64,000 nt of DNA from Legionella worsleiensis (GCF_001467535.1 NZ_LNZC01000031.1:242959-306958); one strand, 5' to 3'; shown: positions 11,456 through 21,520, counted from the first letter of the stretch. Notes: generated from the sequence alone by a model not told the origin. Program-made: numbers and translations.

Positions 11456-13504
11456 ATGAAAATTATTCAAATTAAACGTGCTGCCTCAGGTGCTCTGGAA
11501 CCGCTTACCGATAGAGTTTATTTTCCTCGTTCAGAGTTTCATTGTAGATACCCTGCATTGTGGCCAATGATGGATTATGTACGATGGTCGACTTACCACA
11601 GAAGTGATTTTAAAAAATTAGAGGGAGTATCATCTGACGAATTTAAATTTTTTGGAAATCAGACGCAACTCAAAAGGGGTATGTACCCAAAAATAGGTAA
11701 CTTTTATAATCCATTTCATTTTAAAGCCTATCAAGATGCGTTAAAACCTGTTGTTCATCCTTTAGCTACCGCAGAAGCTGCTGTTTGGTATAACAGGCTT
11801 TTGGCACGCCAAAAAAAAATGGCTGCTTATGTTGTTGCGAAAGTTAAAGAACGTGATCCTGACTATTCCATTAATGCGGATAACGATTATACTTGTGTTT
11901 TGTTTTCTTTGCCTAAACCACCCGCTGAAAAAAATGTGACTACATGGAGTCATCTTTTATCCGCATACCTTGTCGCCCTGACAAATACCCTGGCACATGA
12001 GCGAGGCGTAAATGTTGAAATGGTGCATCGCTCGAGTTTTGGGTGTTTGAGGCCATCTATCGCTGATTGTGCTGAGAGTGTACGTATTAATTTGGGATTA
12101 ACTCCAAAAGAGTATGCTGATTGTGTGGTTGATGCACTTTTTTTACTGCAAAGAGTCATCTTAAATCAGCAATCGTTTCAAATACCATTTGAGTCTGCAA
12201 AATTGGCCAAAAGCTTGGTTTCCTATAGTAAGATAAAAACACAAGAAAACGAAAGAAAGCATGAAATAGCTTCTTCTTCTTCTTCTTCTGCTTCTTCCTC
12301 AAAAAAGATGAAATCAAAAAAAGTAGATATTCATCTGCAAGACACACTTTGGGATACCTTATGGGCCCCGTGCGACAGTTCGAGTAAGTCCTTTGCGAGT
12401 CAAATATTCAGAAAATCGGTAGTTAAAGAATATCTCGTTGATTTGATTCAACAAGGGTGTCAAAAATATTCATCAGAACGTCTTATTTCGGATTCTAAGG
12501 CCTTTAATGAGTCTTTCGTAAATCCTCTTATTAAGGTACTTAAATGTTTTCGTTTGAATAAAACTGCTATATCGGTTCAAGTTTCAACTGCTCAGTTGTC
12601 ATCTTTTGCATGGGGTGATGCGCAACAAATTGTGGATGATGAATTTTGGGTTTTAGTACATGAGATGGCAGAACATTTGGGTGCTACATCTGAAGATATC
12701 GAGACTTACATTAACGGACACCGTATGGATCATATTCATTCTTTCTTTGAGATGTTGCTTGCTAATTTCATTTTTCAACCCGTATCCAATCCCCAAGTTG
12801 AAGATGGATGTGGTTCAGATTCTGATGAAGAAGATGATCTGACAATAGGGAGAAGGACACAAAGAGTTTATGCAAAAAAAATAATTACTGCAACGGGTAT
12901 GAGAGCCTTACAACTGATTCATGCAGCCAGTAGAAAATACCTTCATGATACCTATAAAATCGATATACAAAATATGTCATTCAGCGCAAGTCAAATGTAT
13001 TATGAAACTGATATGGCATTAGGCTCATATTCTATTCCTCTAACATCTGAGGAGACTAAAGTAAGAAAAAGACTCCCGAATAACGTTTGTTTTTTTGATT
13101 TAAACCATTGCAATACAACTCAAGAAGATATGGTGAATGCCATTGATTTTATTGATAAGAAGGATAAAATTTGTGCTGTAGATGTGACATCAGCTACCAC
13201 TAGAGAAATTCATGATATTTTGGTGAGCCTCTTTAAATATCGTCCCAAACTGGAGATTATTTTAACCATTAGTAGCGGATTAAAAAACGAGCAGGCAATG
13301 GCGGATTACAACCCCTATGGAACTGTACGAATTTTTGCTAAAAGCCGTGAATCGCTTGATAGAATTTACGATACATTGCTTGATTTTGAACAAACAGCAG
13401 GATATCGTCACTCCAAGGAAAGCCATTTAATCAGAAAATCAGCGAAATTAGCTGGATTGACTCCAACCAATGAAACTATTTTGAGTGGAACACGACCTGC
13501 CTGA
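11456..13504 (+). CDS. Long protein of unknown function, possible Dot/Icm effector
   Basis: 682 aa, no signal peptide or membrane segment, so cytoplasmic or exported by a non-Sec route. I recognise no domain. Visible features are a poly-serine linker at about 274-283 (encoded by repeated TTC/TCT triplets at 12270-12300) followed by a lysine-rich patch, an acidic patch near 455-465 (DEEDD), and a compact alpha/beta-looking C-terminal domain (about 545-680) starting NNVCFFDLNH. It is AT-rich, stands alone and has no bacterial housekeeping neighbours, a profile shared by many Legionella type IV effectors. That is inference only; the C-terminus does not show an obvious glutamate-rich E-block. Confidence 0.6.
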   Translation: MKIIQIKRAASGALEPLTDRVYFPRSEFHCRYPALWPMMDYVRWSTYHRSDFKKLEGVSSDEFKFFGNQTQLKRGMYPKIGNFYNPFHFKAYQDALKPVVHPLATAEAAVWYNRLLARQKKMAAYVVAKVKERDPDYSINADNDYTCVLFSLPKPPAEKNVTTWSHLLSAYLVALTNTLAHERGVNVEMVHRSSFGCLRPSIADCAESVRINLGLTPKEYADCVVDALFLLQRVILNQQSFQIPFESAKLAKSLVSYSKIKTQENERKHEIASSSSSSASSSKKMKSKKVDIHLQDTLWDTLWAPCDSSSKSFASQIFRKSVVKEYLVDLIQQGCQKYSSERLISDSKAFNESFVNPLIKVLKCFRLNKTAISVQVSTAQLSSFAWGDAQQIVDDEFWVLVHEMAEHLGATSEDIETYINGHRMDHIHSFFEMLLANFIFQPVSNPQVEDGCGSDSDEEDDLTIGRRTQRVYAKKIITATGMRALQLIHAASRKYLHDTYKIDIQNMSFSASQMYYETDMALGSYSIPLTSEETKVRKRLPNNVCFFDLNHCNTTQEDMVNAIDFIDKKDKICAVDVTSATTREIHDILVSLFKYRPKLEIILTISSGLKNEQAMADYNPYGTVRIFAKSRESLDRIYDTLLDFEQTAGYRHSKESHLIRKSAKLAGLTPTNETILSGTRPA

Positions 13505-13590
13505 CCCATACTTTATGACGCAAAAGAACAATCTGGGGTGTCTGACGGTTTTTTGTGAAACAGATAAGGCGGGCATAACAGGAGTGCAGT

Positions 13591-13619
13591 ACAAGCCTTA
13601 GTTATGAACTAAGGCTTGT
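13591..13619. terminator. Hairpin between convergent genes
   Basis: Strong inverted repeat ACAAGCCTTAGTT / AACTAAGGCTTGT with a 3-nt loop. It overlaps the stop codon of the minus-strand gene at 13609. T runs are weak on both sides, but its placement between convergent genes suits a bidirectional terminator. Confidence 0.55.
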
Positions 13620-13836
13620 TATCAGTTGGCTCATCTGCAGATTTGCCAGCAGTTTCTGTAGACTTGATACTGGTTTCAGAAGTTTTAACCTCGTCGACAG
13701 GAGTTTCCTGGTGTTCCCTTTTTTGTTTATAGTCTTGAATAATTTCTTCAACACTGCTTTTAATGCCTTTGAAGAGTTTGCTGCCCATGGAAGACAACTC
13801 TTTTAAGTCTGGCAGCTTGGATTTAAAATCGTTCAT
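13609..13836 (-). CDS. Small hydrophilic protein of unknown function
   Basis: 75 aa, no signal peptide. The N-terminal half (LPDLKELSSMGSKLFKGIKS) looks amphipathic helical; the C-terminal half is a disordered Thr/Ser/Glu-rich tail. A good Shine-Dalgarno (GGAGTG, 6 nt before ATG) supports translation. It lies downstream of sohB in the same direction (gap about 170 bp). Function unknown. Confidence 0.65.
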   Translation of the reverse strand: MNDFKSKLPDLKELSSMGSKLFKGIKSSVEEIIQDYKQKREHQETPVDEVKTSETSIKSTETAGKSADEPTDNKP

Positions 13837-14004
13837 GGTTCACTCCATCACAGAATATGAATTGCTTCTTTAATTATACACTCATATTACATCTTTTGTT
13901 GTTATGCTACTTTTTTGGGAAGCACGCTAAAGCGTCCTCCCATTGCATCTCTCGTCTTGCTCCCCATTTAAAACGATGTTTTTAATGGGAATGGCTCGAG
14001 ATTT

Positions 14005-14940
14005 TTAGGCCCAAGGCTGCATCAGGTTCATAGCTGGTTTTAAAAGTTTATTTATCAGCGTTGTTTGAGGCTGAACGGTGACCTTGAATGCGTTATATTG
14101 ATTCATTTTTTCAATCAGATATTCATCACTGGTAGCCAGTTTATCGACAAGACTTAACGCACAGGCATCTGTTGCCAGCCAATGCTCACCGGTAGAAACT
14201 TTGTCCATATCGAGTTGACTTCGGTTTGTAAGAACGTAATTTCTAAATGCGGTATGAATCTGTTCTAAATCTTCTTGAAATTTTTTCCGGCCTTTGTCGG
14301 TATTTTCAGCAAAAAGAGTCAGGGTGCGCTTGTATTCCCCCGCAGTTAATAATTCGACATCAATGTCATTTTTCTTAAGCCAACGGTGAAAATTGGGTAT
14401 TTGCGCCACAACACCAATTGAACCAATGATTGCAAAGGGCGCAGCTATGATTTGATTGGCTACACAAGCCATGAGATAACCGCCGCTGGCTGCCATTTTA
14501 TCAATACATACCGTTAGTGGGATGTTTTTATCACGAATTCGTTGTAACTGGGATGCAGCAAGCCCATAACCGTTGACTGCTCCGCCCGGGCTATCCAAGC
14601 GAATAACAACCTCATCTTCGGGTTGAGCAATGCTTAAAACGGAAGTAATTTCTTCACGAAGCTGTTCTACTTGAGTTGCCTTGATATCACCGCTGAAATC
14701 GATAACAAACAAGGTGGGTTTCTTTTCTTTACTTTTTTTCTTCTTACTGCTTTTTTTAGCGAGGATTTCCTTGTTCATCAGGGATTGAACGTGTTGGTAT
14801 TCTTCGTTAAGAGAGGTAATCTCCAATTTTGGTTTGGGCTTTCTGCCTAAAGAAAAAATGCCCCCCGTAAGTATTAATAATGCCGTCACCAAAGTAACAC
14901 ATTTGAGAAGAAACATGCCGTATTCGCTAAGAAATTCCAT
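14005..14940 (-). CDS. sohB: SohB-like inner-membrane serine peptidase (S49 family)
   Basis: 311 aa. N-terminal membrane helix (about 9-31), a lysine-rich linker at 62-74, then a peptidase S49 (SppA-like) domain. The likely nucleophile is S152 in KMAASGGYLMA, and the general-base lysine is probably K204 in GEYKRTL, as in the Ser-Lys dyad of single-domain S49 enzymes. RLDSPGGAVNGYG (114-126) is the oxyanion-side motif. Length is close to E. coli SohB (349 aa). The active site faces the periplasm. Confidence 0.9.
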   Translation of the reverse strand: MEFLSEYGMFLLKCVTLVTALLILTGGIFSLGRKPKPKLEITSLNEEYQHVQSLMNKEILAKKSSKKKKSKEKKPTLFVIDFSGDIKATQVEQLREEITSVLSIAQPEDEVVIRLDSPGGAVNGYGLAASQLQRIRDKNIPLTVCIDKMAASGGYLMACVANQIIAAPFAIIGSIGVVAQIPNFHRWLKKNDIDVELLTAGEYKRTLTLFAENTDKGRKKFQEDLEQIHTAFRNYVLTNRSQLDMDKVSTGEHWLATDACALSLVDKLATSDEYLIEKMNQYNAFKVTVQPQTTLINKLLKPAMNLMQPWA

Positions 14941-15092
14941 AGTTACCCTTTGAATAAATAAAAGGAATTATGGCGATCACGAGTAGACTTCGCAAGATAA
15001 ATATCAGCTAACACGCCACGGTTTGGGTTAAAAAACTTGTTTTGTCTGTCGTTTCTGGTTAGTCTCGCTTTTTATGGTTAAAATATACTCTT

Positions 15093-15695
15093 ATGCTTGA
15101 AGTTATCGATCTTGATTTTGATTATCAGGAACAACCTTTGTTACATGGTGTTTCTTTCAAAGTGCCCCCGGGTGGCCTATTGCATTTGAAGGGAGCTAAT
15201 GGAGCGGGTAAAACGACCTTGCTAAAAGTCATTGCAGGATTGCATCAACCCCTGCAGGGACAGATTCGTTTTTTTGAGCAGCCTGTTTTCACTATGCTTT
15301 CAGCCTATCAACGACAGCTATCTTTTGTAGGACACAAAACGGGCATTAATCCTTACCTTACCATTAAAGAAAATTGTTTGTTTGATTTGAGTTATGGCGA
15401 GAATAAAACAGATATTACTGCTTTGGCAGCGCACTTTCAGCTCGAGCGTTTTTTAGATCATCCCTGTGGCTTGCTTTCAGCTGGTCAAAGACGACAAGTG
15501 GGTCTTCTCAGATTGTGGATGACCGCTAGACCATTATGGTTACTCGATGAGCCACTCGTAGCCCTGGATGAGACCGCATTGGCGACCTTGATGCATAAAA
15601 TTGAAGAGCATCGTGCACAAGGCGGTATGGTAGTGCTCACTTCTCATCAACATTTGCCAGCAAGTGCGAGGGAGTATCAGGAGTATCATTTGTGA
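15093..15695 (+). CDS. ccmA: Heme exporter ATPase CcmA
   Basis: 200 aa ABC ATPase that with CcmB, CcmC and CcmD releases holo-CcmE in c-type cytochrome maturation (system I). Walker A GANGAGKT 34-41, signature LSAGQRRQ 128-135, Walker B LLDEP 150-154. First gene of the ccm cluster. The stop overlaps the ccmB GTG start. Confidence 0.95.
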   Translation: MLEVIDLDFDYQEQPLLHGVSFKVPPGGLLHLKGANGAGKTTLLKVIAGLHQPLQGQIRFFEQPVFTMLSAYQRQLSFVGHKTGINPYLTIKENCLFDLSYGENKTDITALAAHFQLERFLDHPCGLLSAGQRRQVGLLRLWMTARPLWLLDEPLVALDETALATLMHKIEEHRAQGGMVVLTSHQHLPASAREYQEYHL

Positions 15696-16372
15696 ATTCG
15701 TGCTTTATGTTGTGCGCCAATCTGTTTCAGCGTGAATTAATAATCCAGACGAGACAAATCCGCTATTTAGTGAATTCATGCCTGTTTTTTTTAATGCTGT
15801 TGTTTTTATTTCCGTTGACCATAAAGCCTGAAATTCTGCTTATGAGAACTATTGCTCCGGGTTTGATTTGGATGGCCATGTTGCTTTCTATGTTGCTCTC
15901 CGCAGAGCGGCTGTTTCAACAGGACTATGAGCATGGAGTTATCGAGCAATGGTTGGTTTCAGGGCTGTCATTACCTGTTATAGTCAGTGCAAAAGTTTTG
16001 GCACATTGGTTGTTTCATTTAATTCCTTTACTCTTCCTGACACCTGTAGCCGCATTATTTTTTTCCTTTTCTTTATGGGAAACCTTGGTATTGGTGTTTA
16101 GTCTAATTTGCGGTACCCCTGCATTGTTTTATCTTTGTGCACTGGCAGCTGCTTTTGGGGTTGGCGTGAATCAAAGGGGAGCATTAATGGCGTTAATATT
16201 ACTTCCTCTGACTCTTCCTTTACTTATTTTTGGCAGCGGAACGATTCAGATTGCCATGCAGGGGCTGCCTGTTAGCGGCTATTTGGCATTGTTATTGGCT
16301 ATGTCTTTAATTGCGGCTGCTTTTCTGCCTTATGCCATAAGCGGTGTGATTCGAATCACGCAGGCTGATTAA
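15692..16372 (+). CDS. ccmB: Heme exporter membrane protein CcmB
   Basis: 226 aa with six predicted membrane helices, the CcmB family permease-like subunit. The GTG start at 15692 overlaps the ccmA TGA as GTGA. Its final codons GAT-TAA lie inside the 9-bp direct repeat (16366-16374) that flanks a MITE-like insertion, so the stop codon marks the insertion point, yet the protein end reads intact. Confidence 0.94.
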   Translation: MNSCFMLCANLFQRELIIQTRQIRYLVNSCLFFLMLLFLFPLTIKPEILLMRTIAPGLIWMAMLLSMLLSAERLFQQDYEHGVIEQWLVSGLSLPVIVSAKVLAHWLFHLIPLLFLTPVAALFFSFSLWETLVLVFSLICGTPALFYLCALAAAFGVGVNQRGALMALILLPLTLPLLIFGSGTIQIAMQGLPVSGYLALLLAMSLIAAAFLPYAISGVIRITQAD

Positions 16373-16375
16373 AGC

Positions 16376-16547
16376 AGGGCAAACGCATCTAAATTATGAA
16401 CATAAATCTCCACCCTTTTGCCTACGTCCTGTGCTTTATGCGCAGGATCCATGCGATCTTAGTGCAGGCAAAGATCTGGATTCTGCGCATAAAGCGCAGA
16501 ACGTAGGCGTCTTGGTCTTAGATAATACGTTTAGATGCGTTTACCCT
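16376..16547 (+). mobile_element. MITE-like element copy 1 (172 bp)
   Basis: Non-coding element with 18-bp terminal inverted repeats AGGGCAAACGCATCTAAA and TTTAGATGCGTTTACCCT (one mismatch). A large internal inverted repeat (GCCTACGT...GCTTTATGCGC at 16420-16443 against GCGCATAAAGC...ACGTAGGC at 16485-16508) would fold into a long stem. Flanked by the 9-bp direct repeat TGATTAAAG at 16366-16374 and 16550-16558, a probable target-site duplication; 175 bp lie between. It has no transposase, so it would have moved in trans. It separates ccmB from ccmC. Confidence 0.85.
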
Positions 16548-16625
16548 GGTGATTAAAGGGTTTATTTTGCTAAAACACGGATACATGCTAAAATTCGCTT
16601 CTTTTTCCTGATTTCATAGTTTCCT

Positions 16626-17369
16626 ATGTGGAAGTTTTTATACCAACTAGCCTCACCTAAAACATTTTATACCCTTGCTGGGCGTTTCATTCCGTGGCTG
16701 GCAGCCGGAGCGTTATTGACTTTGGTGGTTGGCGTTCTCTGGGGGCTGGTTTTTGCTCCGCCCGATTATCAGCAGGGCGATGCCTTCAGGATCATCTACG
16801 TGCATGTTCCAAGCGCATTTTTGTCTATGGCTCTTTATGGTTATATGGGGTTTTTGGCGGTTTTGCTTCTGGTTTGGCGCATTAAAATTGCGGGTTTATT
16901 GATTAGTCTGGTCGCTCAAATTGGCTTGAGTATGACTTTTCTTGCCTTGGTTACCGGCAGCATTTGGGGAAAGCCCATGTGGGGAGCATGGTGGGTCTGG
17001 GACGCACGCTTGACCTCGGAATTAATCTTGTTGTTGCTCTATGCTGCTGTTTTGGCCACCCATCATGCGGTTAAAAATAAAGAAGATGGCGATAAAGTTA
17101 TAGCCATATTGACGCTGGTAGGCTTGATTGATTTGCCCATAATTCACTATTCGGTTTACTGGTGGAATACTTTGCATCAAGGCGCTACTTTATCGGTTTT
17201 TGCCAAACCCAAAATCGAAACCAGTATGTTGTATCCCTTACTGCTTACCTTGGCCGGATTTTTTTTGTATTGTTTCTGGATGATTTTAGAAAAAGCAAGG
17301 AATGAATTACTGATCAGAGAAAAAAAACAAAACTGGGTCAAAGTCTTGATTGAAGAGGAGCGCCTATGA
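16626..17369 (+). CDS. ccmC: Heme handling protein CcmC
   Basis: 247 aa, six membrane helices. The tryptophan-rich periplasmic motif WGAWWVWDARLT at 119-130 and a conserved histidine in YVHVPSA (H60) bind heme for attachment to CcmE. Normal length for the family. Start ATG at 16626, overlapping ccmD at its end (ATGA). Confidence 0.96.
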   Translation: MWKFLYQLASPKTFYTLAGRFIPWLAAGALLTLVVGVLWGLVFAPPDYQQGDAFRIIYVHVPSAFLSMALYGYMGFLAVLLLVWRIKIAGLLISLVAQIGLSMTFLALVTGSIWGKPMWGAWWVWDARLTSELILLLLYAAVLATHHAVKNKEDGDKVIAILTLVGLIDLPIIHYSVYWWNTLHQGATLSVFAKPKIETSMLYPLLLTLAGFFLYCFWMILEKARNELLIREKKQNWVKVLIEEERL

Positions 17370-17524
17370 ACTCGTTTAACGAATGGTTGGCAATGGGTGG
17401 ATACTCTGCTTATGTTTGGTCTTCCTATGGATTGGTTGGTTTTGTTCTTATCATGAATTTTTTGCGTATTAAAAGACAAAGAAATCAAACTCGGCAAAAA
17501 CTGCAACGATGGTTTAAGAGATAA
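17366..17524 (+). CDS. ccmD: Heme exporter protein CcmD
   Basis: 52 aa small membrane protein. It reads [18 protein letters not shown], then one hydrophobic helix and a basic tail ending QRWFKR. This is the CcmD pattern (FxxWxxMGGY start, one helix, positive C-terminus) that helps release holo-CcmE. It overlaps ccmC by 4 nt and ends 5 nt before ccmE, filling the operon slot expected for ccmD. Confidence 0.92.
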   Translation: MNSFNEWLAMGGYSAYVWSSYGLVGFVLIMNFLRIKRQRNQTRQKLQRWFKR

Positions 17525-17529
17525 AATTT

Positions 17530-17961
17530 ATGAACCCGGCAAGAAAGCGCAAGTTACTCAAGATTCTGTTTTTTATGTCTATTTTAGCTGTGGCTTCTGG
17601 ACTGGTGCTGTATGCGCTAAGACAAAACATCAGTTTGTTTTATACACCAAGCCAGGTCGCATCGGGAGAGGCACCATTAGCTCATTCGATACGTGTAGGC
17701 GGAATGGTTGAAAAAAACAGTATAGTGAGAGCTAAAGAGGGACTGGATGTCCAGTTTAAGATCACTGATTTCAATAAAACGATTACGATAACCTACACAG
17801 GTATTTTGCCCGATTTATTCAGGGAGGGACAAGGAATTGTTGCTGAAGGCGAGGTTATTGATTCACAGCATTTTCGAGCTACTCAGGTACTGGCAAAACA
17901 CGACGCAAATTATATGCCTCCTGAGGTGAAAGCGTCCTTGGCTAAACAGGTGAATTCATGA
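17530..17961 (+). CDS. ccmE: Periplasmic heme chaperone CcmE
   Basis: 143 aa with an N-terminal membrane anchor (about 9-29) and an OB-fold periplasmic domain. The heme-attachment histidine is H124 in [13 protein letters not shown], the diagnostic HxxxY motif. Overlaps ccmF (ATGA). Confidence 0.96.
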   Translation: MNPARKRKLLKILFFMSILAVASGLVLYALRQNISLFYTPSQVASGEAPLAHSIRVGGMVEKNSIVRAKEGLDVQFKITDFNKTITITYTGILPDLFREGQGIVAEGEVIDSQHFRATQVLAKHDANYMPPEVKASLAKQVNS

Positions 17962-19910
17962 TTGCAGAGATAGGCCTTTTTTGTTTAATTCTGGCTTTAC
18001 TGGCCGCCTTGCTGCTGGCTACGATTCCGCTTGCTGGTCTGTATCTCAGGCGTGACGCCTGGATGGACAGTGCCAAGGCTTACGCACGATTGCAATTTCT
18101 CATGGTGAGTCTTTCCTATATTTGCCTCACAGGGTGTTTTCTTAATAATGACTTTTCTGTGGTCTATGTGGTTAATAATTCAAGTATTCTATTGCCCTGG
18201 TTTTACAAGCTTTGTGCTGTTTGGGGAGGGCATGAAGGTTCTATGTTGTTGTGGGTAGCAATCCTTAGTTTCTGGATGATTCTGGTAGGCTATTTTAGCG
18301 AAAGTCTGGATAAAGCAATGCGTACTCGGGTATTGGTTGTTTTGGGCTGGTTAAGCATAGGATTTATTCTTTTCTTATTAACCACATCAAATCCATTTCT
18401 GCGCCAATTTCAGATTTTAAATACCCAGGGACGTGATTTGAATCCCTTATTGCAAGATCCCGGATTTTTATTTCATCCGCCAATGCTTTATATGGGATAT
18501 GTTGGTTTTTCTGTTGCTTTTGCATTTGCAATAGCCGCATTATGGGCAGGTACTGTTGAAGCCAGCTGGTCTAAATGGACCAGACCATGGACCCTGGCAG
18601 CCTGGTGTTGTTTGACTGCAGGCATCACTTTGGGTAGCTGGTGGGCTTACAGAGAGTTAGGCTGGGGCGGTTGGTGGTTTTGGGATCCTGTGGAGAATGC
18701 ATCGTTCATGCCCTGGCTTGTAGGCACTGCCTTAATTCATTCCCTGGCGGTTACCGAGCAACGTCAACAGTTTAAGGCTTGGACTATGCTGCTGGCCATT
18801 GCCGCTTTTTCTTTAAGTCTTATCGGAACATTTCTGGTTCGCTCTGGAGTATTGACTTCAGTGCATGCGTTTGCAGTAGATCCTCAGCGTGGATTGTTTA
18901 TATTGGCTTTTTTACTCCTGGTCATAGGGGGTTCTTTAATCCTTTTTTTGTTTCGTGCGCAAACGTTGCAAACAGCAACCAATCCCAGTCCCTTATCCCG
19001 AGAGAGTGCATTGTTACTGAATAATGTTTTTTTGGTCGTCATCATGCTGACCGTGTTAATGGGAACGGTATATCCTTTGTTGATTGAAGGTTTGGGACTG
19101 GGTAAGCTCTCAGTTGGCGCACCTTATTTTAATGCGGTGTTTGTTCCGCTGATGATCCCCATGTTGCTGATTATGGGTATTGGTGTTCACTTAAAGTGGA
19201 ATAGTGACGGGTGGAGAGCGGTTTATAACCGGCTAAATTGGACTGTTCTTCTTAGTCTGTTGTTACCTGTGGTTGTTTTATGGTTTAGTTCCAGCCCGTT
19301 TAATGGCTCAGCGCTAATCGGTTTGATGTTGGCATTTTGGGTTGTGTTAAGTACGTTTAACGCTTTGCAGAGGCGAATTAAGGATCGTGGTTTTGCAGGT
19401 GTAGGTCAGGCCTATTGGGGCATGGTTTTGGCGCATTGTGGTGTTGCTGCTTCGGTGATTGGCGTTGCTGTTTCTACAGCATATGGCATTCAGGATGATG
19501 TGCAAATGGCGCCTGGCTCAAAAGTTTCTCTTGCGGGATATCAGATTGCATTTATCAATCAAGCTGATGTGGTTGGCCCTAACTATAAAGGGGCAAGAGC
19601 AGAGTTCAAGATCAGTTATCATGAAAAAACCAGCCTCATCTATCCGGAAAAGAGAGTATACACAATTGGTCAGATGGCCATGACCGAGTCAGCTATAGAC
19701 GTTACTCCGTTCAGGGACATTTATGTTGCTTTAGGCGAGCCTTTAGCCGGTGAGTCCTGGTCTGTAAGAGTGTATTATAAACCTTTTGTACGCTGGATTT
19801 GGGGGGGAGGGTTTTTAATTCTTGCTGGTGGTTTTTTTGCTTTGACTGACAGACGATATTATACCAACAGAAAAGCTGCGGTACTTAGATCTCAGGAGGT
19901 ACAGGCATGA
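17958..19910 (+). CDS. ccmF: Cytochrome c heme lyase subunit CcmF
   Basis: 650 aa, about 14-15 membrane helices. The WWD heme-binding motif [12 protein letters not shown] lies near residue 236, and a second region ends with the periplasmic [10 protein letters not shown] segment. With CcmH and CcmI it ligates heme to apocytochrome c. Normal length (E. coli 647 aa). The start overlaps the ccmE stop and the end overlaps ccmG. Confidence 0.96.
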   Translation: MIAEIGLFCLILALLAALLLATIPLAGLYLRRDAWMDSAKAYARLQFLMVSLSYICLTGCFLNNDFSVVYVVNNSSILLPWFYKLCAVWGGHEGSMLLWVAILSFWMILVGYFSESLDKAMRTRVLVVLGWLSIGFILFLLTTSNPFLRQFQILNTQGRDLNPLLQDPGFLFHPPMLYMGYVGFSVAFAFAIAALWAGTVEASWSKWTRPWTLAAWCCLTAGITLGSWWAYRELGWGGWWFWDPVENASFMPWLVGTALIHSLAVTEQRQQFKAWTMLLAIAAFSLSLIGTFLVRSGVLTSVHAFAVDPQRGLFILAFLLLVIGGSLILFLFRAQTLQTATNPSPLSRESALLLNNVFLVVIMLTVLMGTVYPLLIEGLGLGKLSVGAPYFNAVFVPLMIPMLLIMGIGVHLKWNSDGWRAVYNRLNWTVLLSLLLPVVVLWFSSSPFNGSALIGLMLAFWVVLSTFNALQRRIKDRGFAGVGQAYWGMVLAHCGVAASVIGVAVSTAYGIQDDVQMAPGSKVSLAGYQIAFINQADVVGPNYKGARAEFKISYHEKTSLIYPEKRVYTIGQMAMTESAIDVTPFRDIYVALGEPLAGESWSVRVYYKPFVRWIWGGGFLILAGGFFALTDRRYYTNRKAAVLRSQEVQA

Positions 19911-20443
19911 GTGGCATCCGCTGGAAGATAATCCCCGTTATTCTTTTTTTACTATTGAGTTTTTTTCTTTGGAGAGGTCTGTCTCTTGATCCGCATCGCT
20001 TACCCTCTGCGCAAATTGGTAAAGCGATGCCTGAATTCAACTTACCTCAACTCCAACATCCTGAAAAGACATTCAGTTCCACCCAACTGGGTAATAAGGT
20101 ATTTTTATTAAATGTTTGGGCCAGCTGGTGTCGCGCCTGTATTGAAGAACAGGTTTTTATGTTGCAACTCGCCAGGGAAGGTGTGCCGCTTTATGGATTA
20201 AATTATAAAGATAAATCCGCTGATGCTTTGCAGTGGTTAGCACAATGGGGCAATCCTTATCAAATAGTGGTTCAGGATAGTGATGGCAAGGTTGCCATGG
20301 ATTTGGGTGTTTATGGCGCACCTGAAACCTTTTTGGTTGATAAACACGGTATTATTCGTTATCGGCACGTAGGGATTATGACTCAGGATGTGTGGCTTAG
20401 AGATGTTTTGCCGCTGATGCATGCTTTGGAGCAAGCCGCATGA
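19907..20443 (+). CDS. ccmG: Periplasmic thioredoxin-like protein CcmG/DsbE
   Basis: 178 aa. N-terminal membrane anchor (about 8-24) and a thioredoxin fold with active site WCRAC (C75, C78). It keeps apocytochrome or CcmH thiols reduced for heme attachment. The YGAPETFLVD segment provides the conserved cis-proline loop. ATGA overlaps on both sides. Confidence 0.95.
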   Translation: MSGIRWKIIPVILFLLLSFFLWRGLSLDPHRLPSAQIGKAMPEFNLPQLQHPEKTFSSTQLGNKVFLLNVWASWCRACIEEQVFMLQLAREGVPLYGLNYKDKSADALQWLAQWGNPYQIVVQDSDGKVAMDLGVYGAPETFLVDKHGIIRYRHVGIMTQDVWLRDVLPLMHALEQAA

Positions 20444-20841
20444 AAATCACAGATTTATCTTGGTGCGTGTTGTTGTTTTTCTTGTTCATACCGGCCAGTT
20501 TTGCTAATAGTTTTTATCCTTTGAACTCACCGGCTCAAGAAGCACAATTCGAACACTTGTTAAAAGATTTGCGTTGTCTGGTTTGTCAAAATCAGGATTT
20601 GGCTGATTCAAATGCTGAGCTGGCCAAGGATTTACGTTTGCAAGTCTATCAAATGGTTAAAGAAGGTAAAAGTGATAGTGAAATCCACGACTATCTGACG
20701 TCACGATACGGTGATTTTATTCTTTTTAAACCGCCAGTAAAGACGGTTACTTTATTGTTGTGGTTTGGTCCTTTTGTTTTTTTATTATTGGGTATTTTAA
20801 TTTTTTGGCGAACTTGTTTTAAGCGAAGATCCTATGACTGA
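20440..20841 (+). CDS. ccmH: Cytochrome c maturation protein CcmH (N-terminal type)
   Basis: 133 aa with a signal peptide, the redox motif LRCLVCQ (C46, C49) and one C-terminal membrane helix (about 106-124). This is the short CcmH form; the TPR part found fused in E. coli CcmH is a separate downstream gene here. Overlaps the next gene by 8 nt. Confidence 0.94.
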   Translation: MKITDLSWCVLLFFLFIPASFANSFYPLNSPAQEAQFEHLLKDLRCLVCQNQDLADSNAELAKDLRLQVYQMVKEGKSDSEIHDYLTSRYGDFILFKPPVKTVTLLLWFGPFVFLLLGILIFWRTCFKRRSYD

Positions 20842-21520
20842 ATGGTGGTTGATTGGTATTCTGGTTATCATAACCGGGAGTGTAAGTGTTTTGATAATCC
20901 ATCCTCTGAAGGGTAGCTTATTTGCTCGTTTTGCTCTGGTACCTGTTATTTTTATAGCCAGTGCAACAGGCTATTATTTCTGGGGTAATTTTGCACCCTG
21001 GCAGGAATTCATTCACCAAAATGAATCTCGTGAACGAGCGCAACACGTCTTGAAATCAATTAAAAGTCCTCAGGAATTGATCGATAAACTAAAAGTCAGA
21101 TTGGATGAAGATCCAGAAAGTGCCAAGGGATGGTATTTATTGGGGCGTCTGTACACCAGTCAAAATGAGGCTAAAAATGCATCCCAAGCCTTTGCTAAAG
21201 CGCATTTGTTAGCTCCTGAAGATGAGCAGTATACGGTGAATTATGCACACAGTCTTTGGTTGTTGAATAATCAGCAATTTAGCAAGGAGATAATCGACTT
21301 ATTTACCCAGCTCTTGAACAAAAATCCTAATCAGCCTGATGCACTGGCTATGCTTGCTATGAATGCTTACATGAGTCATGATTACGAAACAGCTATTACT
21401 TATTGGCAACGCCTGCTAGTGATGGCGCCGGAGCAGTCTGAGGAGTCTCAGGCGATACGTAAAGCGATCGCAAAAGCTCAGGATCAAATTAATTTAGGGA
21501 GTAAGCAAAATGACAGATAA
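20834..21520 (+). CDS. ccmI: TPR-containing CcmI/CycH-like protein
   Basis: 228 aa. Two N-terminal membrane helices (about 4-21 and 33-50), then a TPR domain (for example AKGWYLLGRLYTSQNEAKNA and the repeat after it). CcmI-type proteins chaperone apocytochrome c to the CcmFH lyase. Last ccm gene; it overlaps the dodecin gene by 11 nt. Confidence 0.9.
   Translation: MTEWWLIGILVIITGSVSVLIIHPLKGSLFARFALVPVIFIASATGYYFWGNFAPWQEFIHQNESRERAQHVLKSIKSPQELIDKLKVRLDEDPESAKGWYLLGRLYTSQNEAKNASQAFAKAHLLAPEDEQYTVNYAHSLWLLNNQQFSKEIIDLFTQLLNKNPNQPDALAMLAMNAYMSHDYETAITYWQRLLVMAPEQSEESQAIRKAIAKAQDQINLGSKQNDR

Noticed and set aside
16420..16508. Long stem inside MITE copy 1 as a Rho-independent terminator of ccmB
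   Set aside because: No T run after the stem; the structure is fully explained as part of the mobile element, although it might still affect transcription.
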